A stretch of DNA of 64,000 bases, taken from positions 97,647,271-97,711,270 of the forward strand of contig CM042138.1 of the NCBI GenBank assembly GCA_023376005.1, written 5' to 3'. The position numbers and the translations under genes were made by a program. The notes under the pieces were generated by a model. The model made no database searches. It saw only the letters and a program-made list of their open reading frames with translations, and was not told where the DNA came from. This document shows, piece by piece, positions 1 to 10,595 of the stretch (the first letter of the stretch is position 1; the number at the start of each line of letters is the position of its first letter). This stretch comes from Doryteuthis pealeii. Its lineage: Eukaryota > Mollusca > Cephalopoda > Myopsida > Loliginidae.

Positions 1-448
1 ACAAAGTGACAACAAAGAAAAAGAAGAGATGAAAAGATGACGACGAGTTCACATCAGGAATGGGAAAATGTCAAACACGTGATCACAGAAAAAATCCCAC
101 TCTATTATTGATGTAGCAACTTCCTTCTAGACCGGTCTCAATAGAAAGAAAGATGTGAAGTCGTATTCTTGAGTCGATGAAGGAAAAATACATCTTTTGA
201 CAAATCGCCCAATGTTGGCCCCGATATTTAGGTCGTTGTTTGTCGCACTGCCAATAGCTATCTGACCGACCTTTTTCAAAAATGCCCAACTCTGGTATGT
301 GACAATTTCTCACACTTACCGCTTGATCCTTTGGTGTCTTTACAGGAATACAAGGAAATGACAAAGCTGGCTCAGCAGCCAAATCAGCATGAAAAATGAA
401 ACGGGTGACGAGTGAGTTATGGGAATCCGTCATGTCAGTGCCACGTGA
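1..448. other. Unassigned left-edge segment
   Basis: No repeat or RNA signature is visible. The minus strand is open for 116 codons across 83-433, with mixed composition and no microsatellite bias. I recognise no domain in it and see no promoter or splice context, so it is not called a gene. It could be an exon or chance. Confidence 0.3.
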
Positions 449-475
449 TGATAAGGATGATGATGATGATGATGA

Positions 476-527
<52 letters not shown>
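446..527. repeat. (GAT)n then (TA)n microsatellite
   Basis: About 35 bases of GAT repeats run directly into about 48 bases of pure TA. Bases 528-715 after it are AT-rich with nothing recognised. Confidence 0.95.
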
Positions 528-529
<2 letters not shown>

Positions 530-715
530 CTCCCTTAATCGAGCAATAAAATAATGAGTATATACACCTCTACACTACACTATCACTCACACTTTTTAAT
601 TCGGACACAATTGGTGAGTCAACAGTATTATCTAAACATTAGTTTATTTTAACTAAGACATCTACCATTTTTTCAGGCTTCGAAAAAAAAAAGAGTACTA
701 TATATAAAAGTAAGT

Positions 716-1072
716 AAAGTCGTCGGGGCTGCCTAATGTCGGTATCAGCCAATCAGCGAGAGAGTCTATCCCCTTTTCAATAGCGCTAGACCAAGGAGAT
801 TATCTTAGCGTCTGAGGTGGAGCGCCACACCTACCATCAGCTCCTTACTTTACCGCACAAATCCCTGTGCTACTCATACGCTGAGGACCGGTATCGAACT
901 ATATATATATATATATTTCGATACCGGTCCTCGCGACTCAGCGTATAAAATCCCTGTGCTACTCATACGCTGAGTCGGCGAGGACCGGTATCGAACTATA
1001 TATATATATATATTTCGATACGGTCCTCGCCGACTCAGCGTATGAGTAGCACAGGGATTTGTGCGGTAATCG

Positions 1073-1112
<40 letters not shown>

Positions 1113-1253
1113 CGATACCGGTCCTCGCCGACTCAGTGTATGAGTAGCACAGGGATTTGTGCGGTAAAGTAAGGAGCTGATGGTAGGTGTGAAAAGGGGA
1201 TAGACTCTCTCGCTGATTGGCTGATACCGACATTAGGCAGCCCCGACGACTTT
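716..1253. repeat. Inverted cluster of truncated SINE-2 copies with TA spacers
   Basis: The left arm (about 716-899) and right arm (about 1,101-1,253) are reverse complements. Two shorter inverted pieces lie between them. The arm sequence is the body of SINE-2, also present at 29.24 and 56.29 kb. Each piece stops at the B-box (GGTATCGAAC) and continues as a TA run, at about 899, 998, 1,075 and 1,110. The tRNA-like head is missing from every piece. The whole block could fold into a long hairpin. Confidence 0.85.
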
Positions 1254-1255
1254 AC

Positions 1256-1289
<34 letters not shown>

Positions 1290-1290
1290 C
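1254..1290. repeat. (TA)n-(GA)n microsatellite
   Basis: A short TA run is followed by about 22 bases of GA. Bases 1,291-1,454 hold AT-rich sequence with no recognised feature. Confidence 0.9.
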
Positions 1291-1454
1291 AGACACTATA
1301 AAAACGAAACAATTCACATTAAACAAACTATCTGTTACCCTATGAGTGTAAGTGAATCTAATAAATGTTCAATATCTTAAAACCTGTGCAAAGTTGCAGT
1401 TAAGTAGTCACTAAGAATTGCTTTTTAGCTAATAAATCGTTCACACACATGCAT

Positions 1455-1703
1455 AAAATAACTGTAATTTTATTCTTTACATCTTAATCTAACTAAATAG
1501 TTAAATTAGAACAATTTAGCAATGAAAGACGGGAGTGATATAAGAGCGGGTTTCAGTTGTTCTATTTCTCGGTTATACCCCTCTCTGTTTCAATTTTTTT
1601 ATCTACATTCTTATTTAGTTTCATTAGCCTTTCTAATTCAATATATTATTTTATTACATTAAAACTTAAATACTTGCACCCGGATGGTGAATATATTTGC
1701 TAG
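1455..1703 (+). mobile_element. Helitron 3' fragment
   Basis: About 240 bases match the 3' part of the Helitron at 56.9-57.5 kb, including the run TTAAATACTTGCACCC, a decayed terminal hairpin, and the terminal CTAG at 1,700-1,703 followed by T. The 5' part is missing. The hairpin right arm has lost pairing (GGTGA instead of GGGTGC), so this copy is older than the other two. Confidence 0.8.
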
Positions 1704-2217
1704 TATATATATATATATATAATAAAGAGGATATGACGTATATATGGAAATAATGCTAGTAACACAAATATGCTGCTGAGTTATCACATTAAAAAGCATT
1801 TGTTTATTTAAAACGATAAATATTTATATATATTAAGTGTGAATGGGAGAGAGGGGGAGGGAGAGAATTGACCTCCGTCTTATTTTTGTTCTCTGTATAT
1901 GCATTTGTATATGTTTGCATCAATTGTTTAAGTAGCAATTCGTATATTTATAATAGATGCTACACACATATAAACTCATATATGTATATGTATATGTATA
2001 TCTTGGTGGGTGGGTGTTTGTGTGTGTATGTGCTATATGTGTCGGTGTATGTGTGTATTATAATGAGTATATTTAAAAAGCAAATATGTATGTGTATGTG
2101 TAAGAGAAAGATCCACACCCGTCTTATTTTTCTTTTTATTTGCGTATGTAGCAGTTCACGTATACATATGTATGTCTATCTGTCTATCTGTCTCTGTCTC
2201 CCTCCTTCTGTGTGTGC

Positions 2218-2293
<76 letters not shown>

Positions 2294-2438
2294 TCAATCA
2301 CATATACATGTAACCACACACATATACTAACTTATATATATACTAGATGGTACTCATGTGATTTAATTATATATTCATAGACACACAGATACGTACTGCA
2401 TACATACATGTATACATCAGTAAATGTGTCTGCTTTGA

Positions 2439-2476
<38 letters not shown>

Positions 2477-2513
2477 TATATATATAAACATACATACAGT
2501 AACACACACGCAC

Positions 2514-2575
<62 letters not shown>

Positions 2576-2618
2576 TTCCCATACATTCTATGTAATATAA
2601 ACGAAGGAAAACAGTGGA
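1704..2618. repeat. Microsatellite field
   Basis: No gene is seen. The stretch contains (TA)n at 1,704-1,720, tandem TGTATA words near 1,980, a long (TC)n at 2,219-2,281, (CA)n near 2,281-2,335, (TA)n at 2,441-2,485, (CA)n at 2,519-2,545 and (TA)n at 2,546-2,575. Long open frames here encode only SLSL, YIYI or HTHT runs. Confidence 0.95.
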
Positions 2619-2726
2619 TTTTGTCACTCACTCGCTCTCTCCTCTTCTCTCCTCTCTCTCTCTCTCACACTCTCTTGTCTGTCTGTGTGTCTGTCTATCT
2701 GTCTCTGTCTCCCTCCTTCTGTGTGC

Positions 2727-2790
<64 letters not shown>

Positions 2791-2825
2791 TCCGCCTATT
2801 TCTCTTTCTTTCCCTCTCTCTCCTA
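2619..2825. repeat. Second copy of TGTCTATCTGTCTC-(TC)n block
   Basis: The lead-in about 2,680-2,730 repeats the lead-in at about 2,165-2,218 almost exactly, and both end in a long (TC)n. This is a local duplication of about 100 bases, 500 bases apart. Confidence 0.85.
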
Positions 2826-3074
2826 AACACACTCCATCTCAAATCCATCCTGGAAATACCGAGTGTGCCATTGCCAAACTTCTTTGCAGGCCAACAAAAT
2901 AGAAAAAACACGATCTTCCTTGTCAGTCGTCATTTGATTATTTACTTTTGCTGTTTTTATTCTTTGGGGATTTGTTGTTATTTCGCGTTGGTCTTGACTC
3001 GCCAATTTGCCGCTCAACATTCCTCGCTGAAAATCTCAGCATTTTTTCACCTCTCATACCACTTCCTCCCTCCT

Positions 3075-3145
<71 letters not shown>
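2826..3145. repeat. Unassigned segment ending in (TC)n
   Basis: Bases 2,826-3,076 are non-repetitive with no recognised product. Bases 3,077-3,143 are (TC)n. Bases 3,146-3,254 are also unassigned. Confidence 0.8.
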
Positions 3146-3254
3146 TTGCTAATTCATTACTTGTTTTGGTCGTCTACCGCGGAAGTTCGTAACGAAGCTG
3201 ATTGTGATTTAATTTTTGACTGTCGCAAACCGAAGTTAATAGGAATAGATTAAT

Positions 3255-3424
3255 TGGATGATTTTAACGGCATATCAACCCATCTGGTGTTATTTTGTGC
3301 CAGGAGGTTAAGGAATACTATACATTGTACGTTTATATTTACATTTGTTGTGTTGTTGTTTATTTAGGATTTTTTCCAAACGGATTCATATCAAGTATTC
3401 CTATCTAATGCAATTTATTTGCTC
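3255..3424 (-). repeat. HPR retroposon, 3' part
   Basis: The stretch begins with the HPR hairpin read in reverse (ACGGCATATCAACCC, then a GTTATTTTGTGCC arm) and continues with the AT-rich internal region typical of HPR (GTACGTTTATATTTACATTT). It then enters the 48-bp minisatellite, which is an expansion of the next HPR segment. Confidence 0.8.
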
Positions 3425-3886
3425 AGTTATATGGTTTCAAGTATTCTTATCTAATACAAATAATGTGCTCACAGTTATATGGTTTCAAGTATTCTTATCT
3501 AATACAAATAATGTGCACACAGTTATATGGTTTCAAGTATTATTATCTAATACAAATAATGTGCACACAGTTATATGGTTTCAAGTATTTTATATTAATA
3601 AAATAATGTGCACACAGTTATATGGTTCAAGTATTATCTAATACAAATAATGTGCACACAGTTATATGGTTTCAAGTATTCTTATCTAATACAAATAATG
3701 TGCACACAGTTATATGGTTTCAAGTATTCTTATCTAATACAATAATGTGCACAGTTTATGGTTTCAAGTATCTAATACAAATAATGTGCACACAGTTATA
3801 TGGTTTCAAGTATTCTTATCTAATACAAATAATGTGCACACAGTTATATGGTTTCAAGTATTCCTATTTAACACAAATAATTTGCA
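3425..3886. repeat. 48-bp minisatellite, 10 units
   Basis: Units start at about 3,425, 3,473, 3,521, 3,569, 3,616, 3,660, 3,708, 3,753, 3,793 and 3,842. Each carries AGTTATATGGTTTCAAGTAT followed by a TCTTATCTAATACAAATAAT-type half and GTGCACAC. Several units are shortened by small deletions. The open frame through it (VIWFQVFLSNTNNVHT repeated) arises only because the period is a multiple of three. The unit is found singly inside HPR copies at 22.9, 38.6 and 59.7 kb. Confidence 0.95.
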
Positions 3887-4373
3887 TCGCTTTCTCTCTT
3901 CATTCTGTATTCAGTATCCAAGATAAATTAAAAACTCTTAATCACAGTGAGTTATATTGTCTTACTAATACTAATACTACTGATACTACTAGTACACCCT
4001 ACTCTAACTTCCGCATAGGGTTGATGACAGCCACCGTCACTACTTAGACCTTGTGTTCTCGGCAAGACTGCTCTGGGGTGCTAGATCAACCATATTTTAT
4101 ATACCTAGAAAGAGATGTTGGACTCTGTCAGCCCGACTTTCTTTCGGCGGTTGGCTATGTTTGATAACTTAACGTGCTCCGGTACCATTTGCTTACAATG
4201 CTACAATAGATATTGATACCATGTAGGTATTATATATTTTACAAGATGGATATGCTGTTTGTGAGCATATCTTTGACTTCAAGTGACTGTCGTGTCAGCC
4301 TTCTGAATCACTAATTCAAATAACTGGTCTTCTTTTTCAAACCTTCGAACCAGTCAGTGACTTTTGATCATCT
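3887..4373. other. Unassigned segment between minisatellite arrays
   Basis: Non-repetitive except for a short run of ACT words near 3,965-3,995. No gene or RNA is recognised. Confidence 0.4.
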
Positions 4374-4532
4374 AATTATATGGTTTCAAGTATTCTTATC
4401 TAATACAAATAATGTGCACACAGTTATATGGTTTCAAGTATTCTTATCTAATACAAATAATGTGCACACAGTTATATGGTTTCAAGTATTATTATCTAAT
4501 ACAAATAATGTGCACACAGTTATATGGTTTCA
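4374..4532. repeat. 48-bp minisatellite, second array
   Basis: Three full units plus a partial one (starts near 4,375, 4,422, 4,470 and 4,518) of the same sequence as 3,425-3,886, in the same orientation. Bases 4,533-4,790 after it are unassigned. Confidence 0.95.
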
Positions 4533-4790
4533 TATATCCAAGATAAATTATATAATTTAAATAAGTTTAAATATACACATTCACACGCACAAACACACAA
4601 AATCAACGGACTTTAAATATCACTTATCACCCTTTAACTAGCTCGACACACAAAAGAGAAGTGTGTGGTGGTGGCGGTGGTTAGTGAACTGCCTTCTTTC
4701 ATCTCGTGTGATGTAAGTTCCTAGCTGGTTCTGTTGCTATGCTACCATTGGGTTTCTTTTATTATTATTTTATCATTATTTTAATTAAAG

Positions 4791-4935
4791 CTGTTTCTTT
4801 TTCTTTTTATCTATCTATCTATCTATCTATGTATCTTTCTTCATTCTTTTTTTTTTTGTTCATATCTATCTTTCTTTTTTTCTTTCTTTGTCATTCTGTT
4901 CATATCTATCTATCTATCTATCTATCTATCTAACA
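4791..4935. repeat. T-rich region with two (TATC)n runs
   Basis: TATC repeats at about 4,808-4,838 and 4,900-4,932, separated by T-rich sequence. Bases 4,936-5,153 are AT-rich with no feature. Confidence 0.9.
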
Positions 4936-5153
4936 CTGTTCAATGTGTATGGTTGGCACTATCACAATTGAAGAGGCAGTAGTAAGCCAACGTACAGTAT
5001 TATTAGCAGTGTGCTCAATGTCTGTGATAGAGCGTTAATAAATAAATAAATGATAAATATATATTTTCCTTACAAATAAATATATACTAAAAATATATAT
5101 TTATTTTTTATCTATTTATTCATTTATCTCGCTTTTCATATATATCTTTATTT

Positions 5154-5319
5154 ACCCAACCCCTCCGCCACGAGCAGGATGTAACACGATGTCAATTTTT
5201 ATGCGAAGATTAAAAGTTTTGAATTCTGAGTTTTCCTTCTCCAAGACCAGTTTTCATACCAATATTAAAGATCCCACCTTGCTTTACTATTTCCCCATGA
5301 CTGGAGGGAGAATAGTTGG

Positions 5320-5322
<3 letters not shown>
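5154..5322 (-). repeat. SINE-1, head-less copy
   Basis: The SINE-1 tail (ACCCAACCCCTCCGCCACGA read in reverse) and body run to the conserved GGAGGGAGAATAGTTGGATT segment. A (CA)n tract then replaces the tRNA-like head. Confidence 0.85.
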
Positions 5323-5361
<39 letters not shown>

Positions 5362-5419
5362 ACACATACATACACATTCACACGCACAAACACACACACA
5401 AATTGTTTTGTTCTTATTG

Positions 5420-5473
<54 letters not shown>

Positions 5474-5476
5474 TTT
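5323..5476. repeat. (CA)n and (TAA)n microsatellites
   Basis: A CA tract with interruptions at about 5,323-5,401, then pure TAA at about 5,421-5,475. The TAA run directly abuts the LINE fragment to its right. Confidence 0.95.
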
Positions 5477-5785
5477 TTTTTTAATTTTAAAAATGGACAA
5501 ATATCTGGACCTTGCCAGAGAAGTGAAAAAGTTATGGAACATGAAAGTGAAAGTGATACCAATTGTGGTTGGTGCACTTGAACAGTCCCAAAAGGATTAG
5601 AAAAGGGTTTTGAAAGTTTGGATATCAGAGGAAGGATTGAAACCATTCAGAACACTGCACTGCTGCAATCTGCCAGAATACTCAGAAGAGTCCTGGAGAC
5701 CTGAGGATACTTGCTGTCACTCAGACTCCAGTGAAATACCATCAGCTAACACTGGTGTGAAAACTCAATAATAATAATATAATAT
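5477..5785 (+). pseudogene. LINE (jockey/RTE-like) C-terminal fragment, copy 1
   Basis: From 5,493 the plus strand encodes MDKYLDLAREVKKLWNMKV and the following VIPIVVGAL block. This is the extreme C-terminus of a reverse-transcriptase ORF common in invertebrate LINEs. A one-base deletion near 5,581 shifts the frame; the remaining part ends in the conserved RILRRVLET and a stop at 5,702. The 3' non-coding tail carries ACTCCAGTGAAA and ends in a short (TAA)n near 5,768-5,780. A longer (TAA)n lies directly upstream. It is truncated by more than 90 percent and non-functional. Family placement rests on memory of the motif, not on a search. Confidence 0.75.
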
Positions 5786-6727
5786 CTTTTCAGCTAGTAT
5801 ATTAGGTCTGAGACTTGTCAGCTATTCCTTATAAACATTCATATTAATTCCACAGAATACTTATAATCTTTCCACATATTATCTAACATTGCCTTAAAGG
5901 AGTTTAGAGATGGGGCATTCACTGTTGATGATGGTAGTTTATTCCATGTATTCACCACTCTCTTATTAAAATAATTTTGTCTTGCATTTGCTTTACAAAA
6001 AATTTTAGAGTTTTAATTTATGACCCCTTATTTTGTTTTTAGTACTATTTTTAATTAAAGCCATTTCTTGCTTTTTTTTTTCTTGCTTTTCTTCTGAACC
6101 CCCCATCAACCCTATTGTCGTCGTTTACTGTCTTTAGTTTGATGCAGTGCTGCATGGTCGCTGATCAAGCGGCTTGTTACGATTCGATTGTCGTCGGCTT
6201 TCTGACGGACGGGATCTAATTACAACCGAGTCCTTTCTTCACATAGAGATCGCGCTGATGGATGGCTTCATTAATGCTTCCGCCGTAAGAAAGTAGTTCC
6301 GGATGAGGTTGAAAAGTAGTGATAATTGCTTTAGACAGCTGCTGTTGTGAGGGAACGAGATTTACACAGAGATAAAGCGATGTGAACAGACTGAGCTAGA
6401 CGCGGGTAAATTGAAATCGAGAGAGCAACAGACGAAAGGGAATATGAACAAAGAGAGATAAGATTGATATGCCATGTAGGTATTGCATATTACACGTGAA
6501 TGTATCTAGTGTTAATGACGTGAGAAGATCGTGTTGTTTCAATCTTCCATATGGGGGTGACCCTGTCTGTTTTGAAACAGTGTTTTTTTTTGTTGTTTTT
6601 TTTGTTTTTTTTGTTTTTTTGTTTTTTTATCGTGGCTTTTTACCCGGTCTCGAGCACACGCTGCTGACGTCAGGAGCAAACAATTAAGCATCTTAAATGA
6701 ATACAAAGTCGAACTATAATATTTAAG
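5786..6727. other. Unassigned segment with T-rich tract
   Basis: No gene recognised. Contains a T-rich (TTTTTTG)n-like tract at about 6,577-6,628, which could be the poly-T of a reverse-oriented retrocopy. No flanking coding match is seen. Confidence 0.4.
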
Positions 6728-6975
6728 TTGAGGGTGCGTGGTACAATGTTTAGAGTCGTAGGAAATGGACTCGTCGACCCGAGTTCAAATACTGGACGAA
6801 GCTACAGTTCACATAGCGCTAATACCATTGGGAAAGGTATGAATCCAACTACTCTCCCCCATCTATGGGTAAATAGTAAGGCAGACTGGTCTCTTTAACC
6901 TTGGTTAGGCAATCAGTCTAGGAGAAGGAAGTCTCTGAATTCAAACTTGTTAAATCCGCTTGGGGTGGTCACTAC
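6728..6975 (+). repeat. SINE-1 copy
   Basis: The tRNA-like head has an A-box-like GTGGTACAATGTTTAGAGTC and a B-box GAGTTCAAATAC. The conserved body follows (CATAGCGCTAATACC, GGGAAAGGTATGAATCC, ATGGGTAAATAGTA). The copy loses similarity soon after CTTGTTAAATCCGCTT, so it lacks the standard tail. Confidence 0.85.
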
Positions 6976-7496
6976 TAGAATAGGCTCAGTCCTAATTAGT
7001 GATCTATTTCACTAATTTGATTTAAATTTAATAATAACTTAATTTCAGATTGGCAACCCTGATTAAAAATCCATATAGCGAGAGGGGCGACTTACCTCGT
7101 GATACAAAGCGGCGCGAACCTGTTTCGCTTGCAGGATGAGTGGAAATGTGTGGTTGGGTAGTGTTCACTAGCATACTGACAAATGAAGAAGCCGGGAGGG
7201 GGAGGAAAGATCTCTTCGTATAGGATAGTACAGATGCATTGTGGGCAAATGAGTGGACATAAAAGACTTACCCTTTCAGAGGTGAAGCCATTCAGTGAAC
7301 AAGCGTCAGTCAGTCAGTAAGTGAAAAAAGTAAAGAACAAGGGAAGAGAAATGAAAAGAGAAGAAAGGAGGATACAGGATAGCTCAAGTTTTTTTCTGGC
7401 TAAAAAGAAACACCTGAGAGAAATACCGAGGAAACTATAATCTACTTATCATTCATGATTTTGAAAACGCGTGAAAACGTTCAGTTCATCTCATAT
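6976..7496. other. Unassigned segment left of LTR element
   Basis: No gene, RNA or repeat is recognised. Slightly purine-rich near 7,320-7,440. Confidence 0.4.
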
Positions 7497-7525
7497 ATAA
7501 AAAACAAGATTTTGTATTAAATAAC

Positions 7526-7751
7526 TGTTATAGGTGATACACCCTATAAGACTAATGGAATGCGCCGACAGGTTACTATAAGTAACAGGGACAATTGTGG
7601 CTTGGCAGTAAGCCAATGCGAGTAATAACTCTATTTGTCGGACGTAATTTCCACTTATCTGTATTGTATTTGTCTACTTTCTGTTAATACATTTTTCTAC
7701 ATTTGTTACCCGTCGTTTTGTTCTTATTTGACCCCTTAAAACCTCACAACA
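7526..7751 (+). repeat. Left LTR
   Basis: About 226 bases. It opens with an imperfect palindrome (TTATAGG ... CCTATAA). It differs from the right LTR by two substitutions and three short indels, including a missing 5-base segment near 7,603. Confidence 0.92.
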
Positions 7752-7754
7752 AAC

Positions 7755-7770
7755 TGGCGACGAGGATTCG
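7755..7770 (+). promoter_or_regulatory. Primer-binding site candidate
   Basis: TGGCGACGAGGATTCG begins 3 bases after the left LTR, the expected place for pairing with a tRNA 3' end. Many gypsy elements have TGGCGAC here. I cannot name the tRNA. Bases 7,771-8,245 are an AT-rich leader. Confidence 0.6.
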
Positions 7771-8245
7771 AAGTAACTTACGCAGGTTTATCGTTTACAA
7801 CAACAACACCAGCGAAGCAGGATTCAAAAGACTTCACACATAACTATCGTTTTGTAACGACACAAAACTTGGAAGAGACGATTAAGGATATCCCAAAAGA
7901 CTCTAAAGAACGTCGTGAAGTAATCGAACCTAAAAAGGAAAAAAAAAGTGAACCAAGCTACACTGAAATTCGAAACCGCAACATCCGGATTACGAGAAAA
8001 TCGTAGCAGCTCTGCAAAAGAGAACTTCTTTTTATAAGAACTCGTCAGTCCAAATAAGCAAAAATCCGTTTTTGTTCAAGGATCTATTAGCAGAGAAAAT
8101 AACACTTGCTGAAAAAAAAGTAAGTTGTACAAAAAAAACAAAAACAATTTTTTTTCTGGATTCATAACAGAATTTTTTTATTCGGTTTCTCTCTCTCAAA
8201 CTTTTTTTGGTTCTTTTTTTTTTTTTTTTTGCTACACATATTAAC

Positions 8246-9402
8246 ATGGAGGATATTAAGGCACAAATGATAGAAATAATTAAATACCAGCAACAGCAGC
8301 AAATTGACCTTGAAAACTTGATCTTGAAAACAGGCAGTTAGAAATTGAACAGAAATCTGAAAAGCAACAAAATGATTTGCAACAACAGCAAATGGATCTA
8401 CAAAAGACAGTCCAGGAAAGACAACTACAAATTCAACAAAGACATCTACAAATTGAACAAACATTTCAGGAGAGGCAATTGCAAACTGAACAAAAGTTGA
8501 TTGATATAATGAAAGCTATAACGGACAAGGGCCAAAACGCAGACAACGAGAACACGTTTACACAGAATGCTATCTGGACAGCGATAGAAACTTTTACTTA
8601 CGCACCAGATGAAGATATAAGTTTTGAATCGTATTACAGACGATACGAGGACTTATATTCAACCGACTGTGCTTCTTGGACGGACTCGAAAAAGGCCCGC
8701 CTTCTATTACGCAAACTGGGTACGACTGAGCACACCAGATTTGTTGACTATATTTTTGCCTCGAAAGACCAGCGAATTAACGTTTTCAGAAGCTATCAAA
8801 CTCTTAACAGAATTGTTTAGCCCTAAGACTTCATTATTCCATAAACGTTGGAAGTGCATGAACTTAATTCGAAAGGAAAACGAAGATTATACAACCTTTG
8901 CATCAACAGTTAATAAACACTGTGACGATTTTAAGCTGTCTGAATTAAGCTCTGACAATTTTAAATGTTTAATTTATTGCCAGGGTTTGGTATCAGCGAA
9001 AGACGCTGAAATTAGACGAAGGGTATTAAATAAGCTGGAAAACGAGCCAACCTTGACCCTGCAACAATTGGCAGAAGACTCGCAAAGATTTGTCAGTCTA
9101 AAACAAGACTCAAAAAATATTGAACAGTCTGCTGTAGGACACATTAGGAAATTGCGTGATAATAGAAACAAATTCAGACCTCCCCCCAAAAAACAAGTTA
9201 CTCCTTCTTCACCTAAGAAGAGACACGACGATTTGCCGCCTAATCCTTGCTCTGGATGTGGATCCCTTCATTGGTACAGGGACTGCATGTACCGGAACAA
9301 GAAATGCCTAAATTGTGACCGTGTCGGGCACAAGGCACTGCAGGAAAAAGAAATCCGGAAGAAGCAGCATAAAAACGACAAAGTCAGTCGAGCAAGAGGG
9401 CC
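8246..9402 (+). pseudogene. gag relic of LTR element
   Basis: The first ATG (8,246) opens a short glutamine-rich frame that stops after about 32 codons. The next frame continues a Q-rich helical region (many QQQ and LQIQQ words, probable coiled coil) into a capsid-like part with a LYSTDCASW segment. A further shift near 8,800 leads to the well conserved FSPKTSLFHKRWKCMN region. Near the C-terminus is a CX2CX3HX4C zinc knuckle (9,248-9,286) and a second one whose last cysteine lies in another frame because of an indel near 9,333. At least three frame breaks mean no functional Gag. Gag normally packages element RNA in cytoplasmic particles. Confidence 0.8.
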
Positions 9403-10056
9403 GTAACATAAGAAAATATGTACTGGTACAAATTTTAGGCAGACGTAAAACTCCAATTAGATTCTGGGTCGGACTTAACGATTATCAACGCTTATACTTG
9501 GAAAAAGCTTGGTAAACCGACGATGTTAAGAACCAAAAAAATAGCCAGATCTGTCACGGGGGAAAAAATCGAATTCGAAGGTGAAATTATCACCAATGTA
9601 ACTTTAAACGGGCAAACCCAGAAATTAAAAATGTGTGTTCTAAAAAATACAAACAATTTATTCGGCACAGACGCTATGCAAAAATTTGAGTTGTGGAATT
9701 CGCCCATTAACACTTTTTGCCAGAAAATAAAAAATTCAACGGCTGAGTCAGAAAAATTAATAGAAGAATTAAAAAAACTTTTCCTGACGTTTTTTCTACG
9801 GGTCTTGGTCGTTGTAAAAAAAATGACTGCTAAACTCGCATTACAGGATAATATCCAGCCAGTATTTAAGAAGAAAAGAAATGTGCCATTTGCCTCGTTA
9901 GACCAGATCAACAAAGAACTGGATAGACTGGAGAAGACCGGCATTCTTTCAAAAATTGAATATAACTCGTGGGCTGCACCGACCGTCTACGTAAAAAAGA
10001 AATCTAAAGAAATCCGTGTTTGCATCGATTTCTCCACGGGCTCAACGCTGCCTTAA
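9403..10056 (+). pseudogene. Protease and start of reverse transcriptase, LTR element
   Basis: In the frame of 9,445 the sequence reads KLQLDSGSDL, the aspartic protease active site (DSG codons at 9,460-9,468). The frame stays open through a protease-like body (TGEKIEFEGE, FGTDAMQ) and into an RT entry region (LEKTGILSKIEYNSWAAPTV, then VCIDFSTG). It stops at 10,054 because of a small indel. The next frame continues KDYHY and then similarity to RT is lost. The palm motif (YxDD), RNase H and integrase core are absent, so about 2-3 kb of pol has been deleted. Non-autonomous. Confidence 0.8.
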
Positions 10057-10362
10057 GGATTATCATTACTTCTGGCCAAACCCAAATGAAGCTGCCATGT
10101 CACTGGACCTGGTGGAATTCATGTGCAAGGTAGCAAATATGCTGCAGATCGACGCAGATATCGACGGCGATGGTGGAATAGAATGCGCCGTGGTGCTGCC
10201 AGGGAGGAAGGTAAAGAAGGCCAAAGGCACACCTACTGAAACACAAGCAGCCCCTCAACAACGCCATTCTTCAAGGAAACGAAGAGCAACGGAGTTTAAC
10301 AACATAAAACCCCAAAAGAAAAAGATATTAAGACTCCTGTGGAGTGAAATCTTAGGAGGGGG
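10057..10362 (+). pseudogene. 3' end of pol and polypurine tract
   Basis: An open frame (10,016-10,375) continues past the deletion junction. It has a basic C-terminal end (HSSRKRRATEFNN ... ILGGGCYR), consistent with the extreme end of a gypsy integrase running into the LTR. The portion ALDLVEFM-like to DGDGG between is not recognised. The purine tract at 10,353-10,362 sits directly before the right LTR. Confidence 0.55.
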
Positions 10363-10595
10363 GTGTTATAGGTGATACACCCTATAAGACTAATGGAATG
10401 CACCGACAGGTTACTATAAGTAACAGGGACAATTGTGGCTTGGCAGTAAGCCAATGCGAGTAAGCTAATAACTCTATTTGTCGGACGTAATTTCCACTTA
10501 TCTGTATTGTATTTGTCTACTTTCTGTTAATACATTTTTCTACATTTGTTACCCGTCGTTTTTTTTCTTATTTGACCCCTTAAAACCTCACAACA
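10363..10595 (+). repeat. Right LTR
   Basis: About 233 bases, nearly identical to the left LTR; the extra length is three short insertions. It is followed at once by the ATAAC target duplication. Confidence 0.92.

Larger units (their letters stand above)
7526..10595 (+). mobile_element. Ty3/gypsy-like LTR retrotransposon, internally deleted
   Basis: Direct LTRs (7,526-7,751 and 10,363-10,595) start TGTTATAGG and end CACAACA. The 5-bp ATAAC is present just outside both ends (7,521-7,525 and 10,596-10,600), giving a clear target-site duplication. A primer-binding-type TGGCGAC follows the left LTR and a purine tract (AGGAGGGGGG) precedes the right LTR. The interior is about 2.6 kb, where gypsy elements usually have 4-6 kb. 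It holds a gag relic, a protease, and only the start of reverse transcriptase; most of pol is deleted. The element sits inside an HPR copy (hairpin halves at 7,497-7,525 and 10,596-10,632). Confidence 0.9.

Noticed and set aside
1868..3253. Several open frames of 65-170 codons
   Set aside because: They are translations of (TC)n, (TA)n and (CA)n (SLSL, YIYI, HTHT) and have no independent coding evidence. The same applies near 5.3, 23.6, 28.1, 31.5, 39.2, 51.5 and 62.9 kb.
3345..4047. Repeat-protein-like frame and CRISPR-like regular spacing
   Set aside because: The 48-bp unit is tandem with no unique spacers and diverged copies lie in HPR, so it is a minisatellite. The frame is open only because 48 is divisible by three.
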